DNA of 64,000 bases, from assembly GCA_023853785.1 (NCBI GenBank), contig JAJIRX010000567.1:930001-994000 (forward strand), in the 5' to 3' direction. The translations under genes and the position numbers were made by a program. Source of the stretch: Psilocybe azurescens. Lineage: Eukaryota; Basidiomycota; Agaricomycetes; Agaricales; Agrocybaceae. Below the pieces are notes generated by a model. It was not told the origin of the DNA. It saw nothing but the letters and a program-made list of their open reading frames with translations, and did no database searches. Below, one piece after another: positions 11,898 through 22,922 of this stretch (position 1 is its first letter; each line of letters begins with the position of its first letter).

Positions 11898-14800
11898 TTA
11901 TCGAGAATTGAAGAACCACGAGGCCCGCTTGGCTATTGTGCCGAAGAGCAAAAGTGAAAAAAGGGTTGAGCGAGGACGATACAAATAGCGCCAGGAACAT
12001 AACTCACCTGATCTAAAAGTAGAGATCGTAGATCGTGAGAATTCTCAAGTGAGCCATACAGTGAAAAGAGGAAAACTGTACACACCCTGCATCTTCGTTC
12101 TGAACCCTTGAAAGAGGATTGGCGGAAGAAGATCCGCCACCAAGGGGAACAATGGGACTGGGCATATTGGCTCCTCCACCTCCTCGCAAAGGCTTTGCGA
12201 TACGACCGAAATTCAGGGTGGAAGAGGTGACAGCTTTCTGGGCTAGAATATGTATGAGTGACGTTTTACTTAGTAGTCAGCAGTAACGGAAAACTTACCC
12301 CGAGCCTGATCTAAACGCTCTTTGACCGCTTGCAGCTGAGTTTCGAATTTTTGATTCTGAACAGAGAGCCGTCGATCTGCATCTTGAAGCAGAGCCTCAA
12401 GATTTTGTATCCGCTCGTTGCGCGCAAGCAATTTTCGTTCTGCAATACCGGCTTCCTTCTTCAATGTCGAATTCTGGTCGACAAGCTAGCAAATGTGTGA
12501 ACGATTGACAATAATAATAAAAGTCGAGGCTTTTGTGGTATTACCTGCTTTTGAACCAAAGTCAGTTGCTCTAGATTGCGCTCCAAGAAAGCCATCTTCT
12601 TTTGTTGCGCTTTGTTGTTACTGTTGCGAATCACGTTGCTGTATTGCTCCTTCATCTCGTCCAATTGAATTTCTAGCTCCACGACCTTCGACATACGTCA
12701 GTATATTTTTGGAAAAAAGGACAGATACGTAGCCATACCTTTTCGCAACGATTTTGCAAATCGCGCATGAGGGACTTCTTGACACCATCGAATTCTGCGA
12801 GTTGCACGTTGATTGCTTTTCTTGTTCTTTCAAGATCTTGTGCACTTTCTGCGAGATTCTTTCCTCCTTCTATACCAGCAGAAGTAACGGCGAAAGCGCG
12901 CTATAAACAATGAATAAATAAAATGATATGCACCAGGTATGAGATATAAATTTACCTTGAGTTCTTCGTTAACACTCTTCAGGCTATCGATAGAGGCGTT
13001 AAGGCTTCGAACTTCGTTGTTCCTAACTTCTAGCTGCTGTTTCAAATCCGCGACTTCGCTCAAGAGGGCATCACGCTTGGCAGCGTATTGTATCTCCAAT
13101 TTAGTCTTCAGATGTCATTTAAGCACATGAATGTGGTAGAACAGTTATATGCTAACCTTGAGGTCCGATATTATATCGGCCACGTCAACGTTGTTGGTCT
13201 CTTCGTCGTGTATTGTCTTCTCTACTCATATCTATTAGCCTCCGCGATATAAAAGCGTAAGGAAAATGAAATCTTACCCAACAACTCCTCGTAGTCGGTC
13301 TCCAGGGCAGTCACTCTTGCCTCTAATTCATCTCTTCGACGAGTGATCATCTCATTCTCTTCTTGAGTCTGTCGAAGCCGGTCGACGGTTTCTTTGACCA
13401 GAGTCTGGCCTTCCGAGAGCTGTCTTCTAATGGCCGTAATATCTTCAGTCGACAACGCTCCGGAAGAATCCTGATCCATATTGTCCAGTTTGGCGAGAAT
13501 TTGTCGTAATTGCTCGTCCTTCTCGGAGAAAGCACCTTGCTATCGCCACAGAAGACATTTAAACTTTTTTTGGATACGACACGGAAGTATAGGCTTAAAC
13601 TCACGGTATCAAATTTAGCCATCATCATGGCCATTTTTTCTTGCTTGCGTTTCTCTTTGTCCTCGGCTGAAGCGTCCTTCTGGGCTGTCTTTAATTCCGC
13701 TATTTGTTTCCTCAACTCTTCTAACTCGGCTTTGGCATCCTGATTCTGCTCTTTGAGAATGTCAACAGTGATAATGCCTTCCTTGTTATCGTAGTCTAGT
13801 CGTTCAACTTGTAATCTTAGTTCATTCAGTTGACTGGACATGGCCTTGTTTTCCTGATGAGAGAAAGATAATCAGTTCCAAGTATTGTATCACTACACGC
13901 CAGAAAATGCAAACCTTGTTAACAGCGGCTTCCTGTTCCTTCAAGAACGACAGTTCCTCCTTTAACTCCTTCACAAGTTTCTCCGCAGCGACAAGAGAAG
14001 ATTCTCGTTCGGCAAGGGCATCGCTCAACTCGTTCTCGCGTTTCAAGAAATCCTCTCTTTCGTCTTTGTCTAAACCAATGACTGTCGGTGTTGCTGGACG
14101 AGATTCGAGGTCACTTCTGAGGCCTTCGATGTTCGGGTTCACCGGTGTCATACTGCGAGATGTTGACGCAGGTGTTGAAGGAGTGGGCGACGTTAGTGCC
14201 TTTTTGGCTGAAGCAGCGGCTTTCGACGCAGTTCCCGCCTTTCCAGGCAACACCCACTCGGCCTCGTCCACTGTCTCCCCTGACCGCCATCGCGCTAATT
14301 CTTCTTCTAAAGCTGCAATATACTTCTGGTATGAGGTGTTTGCTAATTGAGTCTTCGCGAGCAATCCTTTTAACTCAAGCGGTGATAGTTCAGCGTTGAC
14401 ACGAGCAGAGTTCTTTATAGATTTGGCGCGAATACCAAAGCGGAGTGTCGAAAGTGTCTCAGCTTCATTGTATGATGAGGGAGAGCAATTGATAATCAGA
14501 GTTGTTCGAGAGTTTCCTCCGAGAGATTCTTGGAGAATACGAGTGAGTTTGGAATCACGATATGGTATGTGTTTGGCCTGTAGAAAGCATTTCTATGTCA
14601 ACATGTTCCCGGACTTCACAACTAACTGAACGTACTTTGGAGTCAGTTAGAGCATTTATAACCATTCCAAGAGCAGATAAGGACTTGTTAATTTTTTTGC
14701 CTCTTCTAGTGTTTGACCTGAAGCTCCTGTCTTCCCGACTTTCTCTGAACCAGCAAGATCGACCAGATAAAGATTTCCTGTCTTCAATGCACCCGTCTCG

Positions 14801-15816
14801 GTATTCCGCTGTTGGATCGTGATCAAGAAGAATTGAATGTGAACGCGAGGATTCCGCGTTCATGTCTGATGTCAAAGATTGAGAACAGAAATAATGAAAA
14901 ATGGTAGAATATATGTACTTGTTGATGTCACCACCCTGGCAGCGCCTCCTGTCCGCATAATTTCATAAACTTCTGTGGCGCTGCTGACATAGTAATCCGA
15001 GAGATTTTTGACATAAACACCCTTTGATTTCTCTTCGTGGACTTGTAAATTGTCATTCTGGGCTGCACAGGAGATATAAGTACATGAAGGTGCCTCTTAC
15101 AGTAGATGAAACGCACGTGCAAGCAGATCTCGAATTCTTTCGAGATAAATTTCCATGTACGAAACCTTCACCAAATACTCCAAATGGGCGTCGCTCTCTA
15201 CAATCGATTGGAATATTTGTTCTGTGATACGAGGTATTATACCCTTCAACTCGTCAGAGTCTATATCTGCACCCTATGGTCACGATATCAATGAATAGAA
15301 TTCAAGATAATTGCAAAGGGCGAACCATCATCGTGAAAGTCTTCCCACTACCGGTCTGTCCGTACGCAAATACAGTTCCGTTGTAACCGTCCAGAACATC
15401 TAAAGAGCCGAGTCAGCATAGTATGATAGCGCGATATTAAACTTCGACTGGTTGCCTGACCTTTGACAATGCTGAGGATAGGCGGAAAAGGTTAAGAGTG
15501 AAAGCCCGCAGAAGATGAAAGTAAATCTCACTCTTTAACACCGTAGTCAAACACTTCATGCTGTGTTGTCCCCATGGGAAAAACCCTGTCAAAGGTGAAT
15601 CCATCCTTCTCTGGACCAGAGCTAACTGCAAGCGACTTGAGGTACGCGGTCTGCAAGTTATCGTCGAAGGAAACGACGATGTCACCGCCTTCTCGTTGTT
15701 CGATCGAGTTTACGGGACGAAACCTGGAATATGTCAGGATTAGTCAATTGCTATGCATTGAGCATTTCTTTGGAAGCTCACCGACAGACCACCTTGATGT
15801 TAGTTGAGCTTGCCAT
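11898..15816 (-). CDS. Kinesin-1 heavy chain (conventional kinesin)
   Basis: This is a plus-end-directed microtubule motor for vesicle and organelle transport in hyphae. The N-terminal motor starts [20 protein letters not shown] and carries the P-loop GQTGSGKT, switch I SSRSHS, switch II DLAGSE (in the corrected frame) and [14 protein letters not shown] Pro/Ser hinge and a long coiled coil follow (for example [16 protein letters not shown], then [17 protein letters not shown]). The tail has the conserved [12 protein letters not shown] and ends [10 protein letters not shown]. The switch II stretch needs two opposite one-base corrections, near 14824-14834 and at the T7 run 14692-14698; otherwise it would be replaced by about 45 nonsense residues. 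The tail is spliced through a probable 5-nt exon (12012-12008). Family assignment is certain. Confidence 0.93.
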
Positions 15817-16261
15817 GAGGGGCGCTGGTCGTTGCTGTCGATTACAAGATTGATTGTGCGCGACTGGAACTGGGAGATCCCAGACAAATCGCGGGCTATA
15901 GTACGTGAATGTCGGTGTAGTTTATACTCAATAGATTAGAGCGGCATGAACGTCGTGATGAGTAGGTTGAGTAGTCGTGCAGGTAGGTTACCCGATTAGA
16001 AAGGCGGAGGTGAGGCAACACGCTTTCTATGTTTGCATTTGTTGTAAAGTCACTTTCTCTGAAAACCCTTCATGTTTCATACGATCTCGAGACAGCAGAT
16101 CTCTTAACGGTATAAAATGGCATATCGTTGGACCTTGTTTTGACCGCACACAGATCTGATTGACTCCGACGGTCTTTCAGTGAAAGGAGACTTGAATTGC
16201 TCGCAAACACCGTTCGTGGCCTCAACCACTTAGATTTCCTAGTGCAATGGAACCAAGAAGC
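15817..16261. other. Kinesin-1 upstream region
   Basis: About 445 bp upstream of the kinesin-1 start. Short open frames here match nothing known. It abuts the decayed retroelement on the right. Confidence 0.35.
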
Positions 16262-16904
16262 AATCCCAACCGTTGGAGAATATGCATCGCGCTTTTCGTC
16301 TTATATGCGCTGCAGCTCTTGAAATAGAGGCATTCATAATAAACGCTGCGCGATTCGCTTCAATAAGCTCAGTACCGCAAGAGCAATCATTCAACTTCCA
16401 CCACACTCCTGGAGAGCAGATCAACCACCAACTCTCCTCAGCAAAGGGGGAGACTCTCTAGCGGTCTATTCCAACGGTTTATAGCTTAAGCTAAAGTGCA
16501 GGTTCTATCGCATAGGAGGAACAGCCGTTGGATACCACCTCAAAAAGAGCTATTTGTTACGAAGATGGATCTTGGAGGGCACTCGTAGGGCTATGACGGA
16601 AAATGATGATGGCAGCGACTCAATATTAATTACGTTGAAGGAACCCAGCCCACAGCATGCGACACTGCTTTGCGAACTATTCAGCGGCCGTATGATCCAT
16701 CTTTGACCCCAAACCTAGATTAGCCAATACCGCGCCCGCGTATTCCAAGAGAGAATTATACACTTCCTCAACACCTCAAAGACTCAACGGTTAACATTTC
16801 TTGGTGTCCCAGCCATCGCGACATTGCCCGGAACGAGAGAGCAGACAAACTTGCAAGAGAGCCAGCCAAATTGACTAGCACCTTTGAGAATGACACGGGC
16901 TAGC
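16262..16904 (+). mobile_element. Decayed non-LTR (LINE) retroelement fragment with RNase H remnant
   Basis: Two patches resemble the C-terminal part of fungal LINE polyproteins. Around 16273-16461 the translation contains AALEIEAFI and ARFASIS, like the segment that follows the reverse transcriptase in these elements. At 16786-16904 the frame reads VNISWCPSHRDIARNERADK and then LAREPAK. This is the typical end of a retroelement RNase H domain (WxPxH, then NExAD with the last catalytic Asp). Stops and frame changes separate the patches, so the element is dead. I see no poly-A tail or target-site duplication that would fix its ends. Confidence 0.6.
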
Positions 16905-17547
16905 ACCCTAAGAAGATAATGTACCACTGAACCTCCTCGCGACCTTTATTGCTCTTCTCATACAGCTTCAAGTTTTTCTGTGGTATAGTTTCTTTACTTC
17001 CTAACGTACCGTATTAGTTCTCCTTTTTCTTTCTTACTTGTGCCATTTCTTGATCTTTATCTTATATTCACGCACCGCATACAGGTGCCTCTGAGGCCCT
17101 CGGCTTTCAACGGGTCATATTCTTACATTATCGATACTTCGATACCTAAGTTTGCCACAGTCAGAGATCCGAGCTTCAGTAGATACTCTAGCGTAAGTCG
17201 GTGTTTCTTCACCTTAGCACACTGACTGCCTTTTGCACCTTGATAAACTGTTTCCAAAAAATAGGAGATTTAAATATTTCAAAGCAGCGAAATCTGCGAT
17301 GCAACTGTCTTTTGATTCTATCTAGGCCGGACACTCGACGTGCGCTAATCCCACATTTAAATACATCGGAAAGATCAGTGTTGTCTGTGAGTAAAGTATC
17401 GCTGGTGGGTCCTCAATAATGCATGAATCGTATAGGTCGGCGAAGTCCTAGCGGCAGATCAATTTGGACCACTACAACCAAAACGGTGTGATAAGTGGAT
17501 GCAGCTAACTGAAGAGGGATAGGGAAGCATCATCAAATGGAGCAGTC
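16905..17547. other. Intergenic between LINE relic and ELF1
   Basis: About 640 bp with no gene I can support. Short AT-rich stretches only. It includes the 3' flank of ELF1. Confidence 0.35.
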
Positions 17548-17989
17548 CTATTCTTCGTCCTCACTATCCACGGAGGCTGGGGCTGGGGCTGGTCGACTGG
17601 ATGATGCAACTGGGCGCCGTGCGATTTGTTCCTCGCGTTGTGCGGCATCTGCAGCATCTATCCATTCAGAGTAGATATCAATGGGCTCGGTCAGATCTGA
17701 ATAAAATTTAGTGCGATGGAATATGAACAGCAGAGTGTACGTACGGTTAACTTTACTCTGATACCGTTGATCGCAGACTCTGCACACCAGTTGCGCAACA
17801 CCCTCCTTCCTATCAAGTCTAACAGTCACAGATTTATCATGGTGACAGAACAGACAGGTAAAAGTGGTGTCTATCAGACAAACAAGATTCTGCGTTATTT
17901 TAGCGCTTGACATGCATGAAGGTCTTACCAAGAGGGACCTTTTGCCTGGCTGGTCCTGGTTTTCTAGAAGATTTCTTTCGCTTACCCAT
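17548..17989 (-). CDS. ELF1: Transcription elongation factor 1 (ELF1/ELOF1), zinc-binding
   Basis: ELF1 is a small conserved factor that travels with RNA polymerase II and helps it through nucleosomes. Three exons (17989-17929, 17870-17745, 17696-17548) join to 111 residues. The basic N-terminus is MGKRKKSSRKPGPARQK. The zinc ribbon has the pairs CLFC and CRVC around SVTVRLDRKEGVAQLV. The family end DLTEPIDIYSEWIDA overlaps the third exon start and is followed by a short acidic tail, SVDSEDEE. The length is normal for fungi. It is divergent from kinesin-5. Confidence 0.95.
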
Positions 17990-18317
17990 AATGCTATACC
18001 AAGTCCTGAGTACGCCGATTAGAAAGTGTGATGCTGACACTAATTCGATGCTCACCACGAGATGTGTGTGTGGTGGGAGGGAGTATAAAGACTTGTGTAC
18101 AGTTCAGAGCGCCAAAGGTAGCCGCGGTCGGCATACAAATTCAAATTCCGAATGGGGTAGATGGCACCATCACGTGATAAATTGTAAACGCGTTGAACGG
18201 TTACGTTTGGGTTACGTCGTGTGTGTGAGAAGTTACACCCACAATCGCATTGGTTATAATTATCCCGGTCAATTTAAACCAAATTATCCTCCTCTTTCTC
18301 CATCCCCCAAGTCAGAC
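17990..18317. promoter_or_regulatory. Divergent promoter between ELF1 and kinesin-5
   Basis: These 328 bp separate two divergent start codons. They contain the 10-bp palindrome ATCACGTGAT at 18169-18178, a full E-box. A reading frame runs open through this region into kinesin-5 but has no conserved content. Promoter function is inferred from position. Confidence 0.5.
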
Positions 18318-21300
18318 ATGGCTGCTCGCCGTCCAGTCTCCACTCGCACAAGAATTAACAACAATCTCAACCCGATGCCTCCACCTCAACAACTACAGCG
18401 GCCACGATCTGTCATGTCCCGACCGCCTTCTTCCTCTTCACAGAGAGTTACTTCAGATACACAGGACTCCGCTGGAATATCTGGGAAACGACAAGGAGAT
18501 CAAGATACAGAGACACATATTCAAGTCATATTGCGCTGCCGAGCTCGCTCTCAACGAGAAATAGACGAAGAACAAACGGTCATTGTGGATATCGACGGCC
18601 CAAAGGCCAAAGAACTGACCGTCCAGATATCAAAATCGAATTCGAGTCTAGGAATGCACACCCGAGCACCCACACGAACATACCCTTATGATATTGTTTT
18701 TGGTCCAGAAGCTAATCAAAGCATGATATTTCACGACGTTGTCGCACCTATGGTGAAGGAGGTTATTGAAGGATATAATTGTACCGTATTTGCGTACGGG
18801 CAAACAGGAACAGGAAAAACGTATGTCATACATTGTCTGATATTGGCACTCTTTGAACCTTCCCCACAGGTTTACTATGCAAGGCGATTTGGCCCCCTCC
18901 CCAGTGGGTGGCCCTGCTCTCACGGCAGGAATCATTCCTCGTGCCTTGTTTCGTCTGTTTCATGAGCTCGAAAAAGCATATACCGACTTTATTGTGAAAA
19001 TATCCTATATCGAACTTTACAACGAAGAACTGCGGGACTTGCTTTCCCCGATTTATCTGCGCCGTCTACCCTTACTCAACCAATGGGCAAGGACTCTAAA
19101 GGCAACGAACAGAAGCTGAATATATTCGACGACGCAAACAAACGGGGCGTCATTATCCAGGGTCTGGAAGAAATCGCAGTTAAGGATTCAAAACAAGCCC
19201 TCGCTCTGCTGATAAAAGGTAGTGAACGAAGGCAAATTGCCTCGACAAATTTCAACGAACACTCTAGTCGCTCTCACTCTATATTCTCCATCACTGTCCA
19301 GATTAAAGAAACTTCTGGAGTTGGCGACGATTTAATCAAGATCGGAAAGCTCAACTTGGTGGATCTGGCTGGCTCTGAAAATATTGGACGTTCCGGAGCC
19401 GAAAACAAGAGAGCAAGAGAAGCGGGTATGATAAATCAGAGTCTTCTCACTCTCGGTCGAGTGATCAATGCATTGGTGGACAAATCTCAGCACGTTCCCT
19501 ACCGGTGAGTCGCACATTATATCAGCGGTTGCATTGTATTCTGACGATATGCCTATTGTTACCCTATCTACGCAGTGAATCGAAACTGACCAGACTTCTG
19601 CAAGACTCTCTGGGAGGACGAACAAAGACCTGCATCATCGCCACAATATCTCCGGCTAGCCTTAATATCGAAGAAACGCTCTCTACACTCGATTACGCCC
19701 TTCGCGCAAAATCCATCCGAAACAAACCTGAAATTAATCAACGCATGACGCGCAATTCGCTTCTGAAGGATTACATCGTTGAGATCGAACAGCTCAAAGC
19801 TGATCTCCTTGCTGCTCGCGAGAAAAAACGGCATATGGTTTTCCGAGGAACACTGGAAGCAGCGCGTTGCCGAATCGGAACTGAGGGAAACGGAATTGGT
19901 GGAAGCGAAGAAACAAGTAACGATCGTCGAGAACCAGATGAGAGCCGTCCGCGACGAGTATGACCAGAGTATAGCCCTACTCAAGTGCAGAGAAGAAGAA
20001 TTGGACGAGACCAGAAATATTCTTAAGCAGACCGAGAACGTCTTACGCCAGCGTGAAGCTGATCTCCTACGTGTCACCGACGAATACGAAAAGGAAGTTG
20101 TCATTCGCAAAGCTCACCAAGAGACGGAGGTGACGATCAATGGCGTGGCAATAGGGCTGAAAAATGTAACAGAAGAAAGCCTGCATGATCTTGGAAAAGT
20201 CTTCGAGAAGCTAGGTGAGTAGAACCGTTCTGTTTGATGAAGTCGCTCTTATTTTTTTCGTAGATCGCAAAAATAAAGTCTTGGTTTCAAACAGACAGAT
20301 TGTTTCGGTGAATGAAGAACTTATTCGCACCTTCGCAGATGCACTCGCGAAGAAGCTGGCGGAGTTAGGTCAACTTATGAAGACACTGAGGAGCAGCCTC
20401 GAAGACGACACAACAAACTTTCATTCTTCACAAAAACAGACGATATCCAGTCAGGTGGAAAGGGTGAATACCCATTTCGAAGGCGCCCAGGATCTATTAC
20501 AACAAATCGAGAAATGTGAAGCAGTCGGTGGCCGCGCACTATCCGGTCTCAAAGAGCAACTCGAGAAGGCGTATTCGTCCTTCAATTCTGACGTATCTTC
20601 CTGGTCGGAGAAAACGGTGGCAAATTGTGAACAACATTCCGGCAAAGCCATATCAGCCGGCTTCGACCAGCTCGAAATATTGGAACAATCGGCGACAATT
20701 TTGTCCTCCCTTTTGGACTCAATCCTCCGCGACGTCCAAGACTATCTCAGCAACGAAAGCGCCGCGCTGACGGAGCTGCAGACATTGGGAGAAACTACGA
20801 CCACGCAGGAATTACTACATCTTCAACGTCAGAATGTCTTGTTGGCTCAGATGCTTGTCAACGAGCGGAAGGACGCCGATAAAGCCAAGAACGACCTGCT
20901 TCAACGTGTTTCGGGACTACTTGGCGAATTCATGCAAAAGCGCGACAACTCTCTGAAGGAATCCATTAGTAACTTGCAACGCAGTAATGCGGAGGTCACA
21001 GAGTTGTTGAAATCAACATATGAACGACAATCTGATCTACACGGCAGTCTGTCAACCACGAATGGTGAACTACAAAATCAGATCGAAGCATCTAGCAATA
21101 AAGGCAGTGAAGAGAAGGAGAAGGCGGTCCAGGTATGAAATTCTAGTGCTCCGACTTCGATGACTAGTTTATGCCAATTATATCTTATTAGAATGCCGCA
21201 ACTGCGAAGGAGGTGATAGGGGCTTCAATACAAGACGTGCAAAATGATATTGCAAGTTCGGTTACAACCCATTCAACGTGGGTTAATCGACAGGTACGAT

Positions 21301-22054
21301 CTATGGACAAATCTTTGCAAAACGGTATGTTTATTTTCCTTGACCAATTTCGAATATACTGACATCGTATGGATAGCTTTCGAAGAATACACTAGGGCGA
21401 AACGTGCTAGGATAGAGGCAACAGATGGAATACACGCGAACATCGAAAGTAATCATTCTGCTCAGCACAATTTCATCGCGTCAATTTCCGACCAAACAGG
21501 AAGACATGCCGACCAAGTTGCTTCTTTTGTGAGTCTCTCCTTGTAATTTATATTTCACCGACCTAAACATTTGTGGCATCTAGATCAAGGAGCAAACTAG
21601 TGTCACTAAAGATTGCCAAGTAGCATCCAGCAAGAACTTGGAATCAATTGAACAAGCCAGGGCCACCATTGCAAACATGGGCAATAACGACGATGTGCCG
21701 ACTGGGAATACACCTCGCAAGAGGAAATGGCAATACCGCGACGAATGGTCTCTGACTCGAAGCAGGGAGGATCTTTTGAGAAATTGGAAACAAGATCCAC
21801 TTGCCGACGATGACAATAACTTGCAGGAAGACAGACCTGCGTCCACCAGCAGCCACCTATCCTCAGATGGCGCGGTTCGCAGAATGCACACCCGAACGGG
21901 ATCTGTTCAGTCCGAGAACACAGCGTTACTTGCTTTAGAGGCTCAAGAACTACGCAAAGCGGAGACTATGAAGGTAGTTGACACTCCTGCCGAACCTTTG
22001 GTTGAATCAAGGAAACGGAATGTATCCACTATTCGTGCTCGTCGAGCACGATAA
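18318..22054 (+). CDS. Kinesin-5 (BimC/Cut7/Eg5 family mitotic motor)
   Basis: This is a tetrameric kinesin that pushes spindle poles apart. After a Pro/Ser/Arg-rich N-terminus the motor starts [12 protein letters not shown] and carries the P-loop GQTGTGKT (split by the intron after 18820), [28 protein letters not shown] and [16 protein letters not shown] long coiled-coil stalk follows. The tail has the BimC box [13 protein letters not shown] near 21710, in which Thr-Pro is the expected Cdk1 site. Two one-base breaks occur: at the C4 run 19046-19049 (between LRDLLSP and DLSAPSTL) and at the A6 run 19823-19828 (between LLAAREK and [10 protein letters not shown]). Exons continue through [12 protein letters not shown] (about 20264) and the small exons near 21200-21530. 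The stop is TAA at 22052-22054. Confidence 0.93.
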
Positions 22055-22247
22055 AATCTTATCTTTTATTTATGGAACCTTCGAGTTTTCTTTTATGTAC
22101 CTAGCGTTACCCTACTTGTTTGTTTTTTATTATGTAATAGATGTGACCACTTTCCGACTCGATTCAGGGCGCAGTTCACCGTAGCCACACCTTAAGCTTT
22201 AACGCGAACGTCCTACACCTTAGTTCTCTCCCCAAGTTAAACATCCC

Positions 22248-22811
22248 ATGGCAGCGGGCCTTAGAAGTACGGCTTGTTTCAATTCTTCGAAAGATATGAG
22301 CGACTCACATAACATATCACAGCCGTCATCCTTCTCTCCTTCGTGCTAGCCGTTGGTTTCCTGTTGATCATCCTCTCCTGCGCCTTATGGCAGAACTGGC
22401 TACCTTTACTCGTTGGTCCGTCGCAAATCATCAACTACTTGTGTTATTTGCTGAATATATTTGGACAGCCTTGACCTTTGTGTTGGCACCTCTTCCTAAT
22501 GCTCTCTTTTCACACTGCGGGTCGGATGAACTGTCCTCGAACTACGAAGGTTCAGCACCGGTCGACCTTGGTCGCTTTATCACGGCCATGTTTGTCGTGA
22601 CTGGGTTCGCACTTCCAATTGTGCTGGCACATTCAAATGTTATCGATCCCAAGGCATGTGCCATGTCTATTACAGGTGGAGGGTGCGTCAACATGTCCGT
22701 GTGAGATCATAGCAGCGGTGAACTAATGTCCATGTCTCAACAAGGCTTGTTTATGCTACAATTCTTGCATATTCAGCAGCTTTCCGCCAGGATGATTCCG
22801 ATTATGATTAA
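22248..22811 (+). CDS. VPS55: Vacuolar protein sorting protein VPS55 (OB-R gene-related protein family)
   Basis: VPS55 is a small tetra-spanning membrane protein that acts with VPS68 in late endosome to vacuole traffic. Four exons (22248-22266, 22323-22415, 22469-22682, 22745-22811) join exactly to 130 residues, the usual size. Hydrophobic segments are VILLSFVLAVGFLLIILSCA, LTFVLAPLPNALFSHCG, FVVTGFALPIVLAHSNVI and LVYATILAYSAAF. APLPNALF, FALPIVLAH and SITGGG are family signatures. It lies on the same strand as kinesin-5, 193 bp downstream, and converges with TRS120. Confidence 0.9.
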
Positions 22812-22922
22812 TTGTGTACTTATAAGATTGTAATGTAGTAGTTGACAGAAGGGGCGCAGATTACCCAGTACAAAATATCCATAGTTCTATTGGCATGATA
22901 CCAGATCAACTCTTCGAAATAT

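Noticed and set aside
17907..18317. In-frame extension upstream of the kinesin-5 start
   Set aside because: It overlaps the ELF1 first exon and divergent promoter and has no conserved content; the Met at 18318 fits kinesin-5 N-termini.
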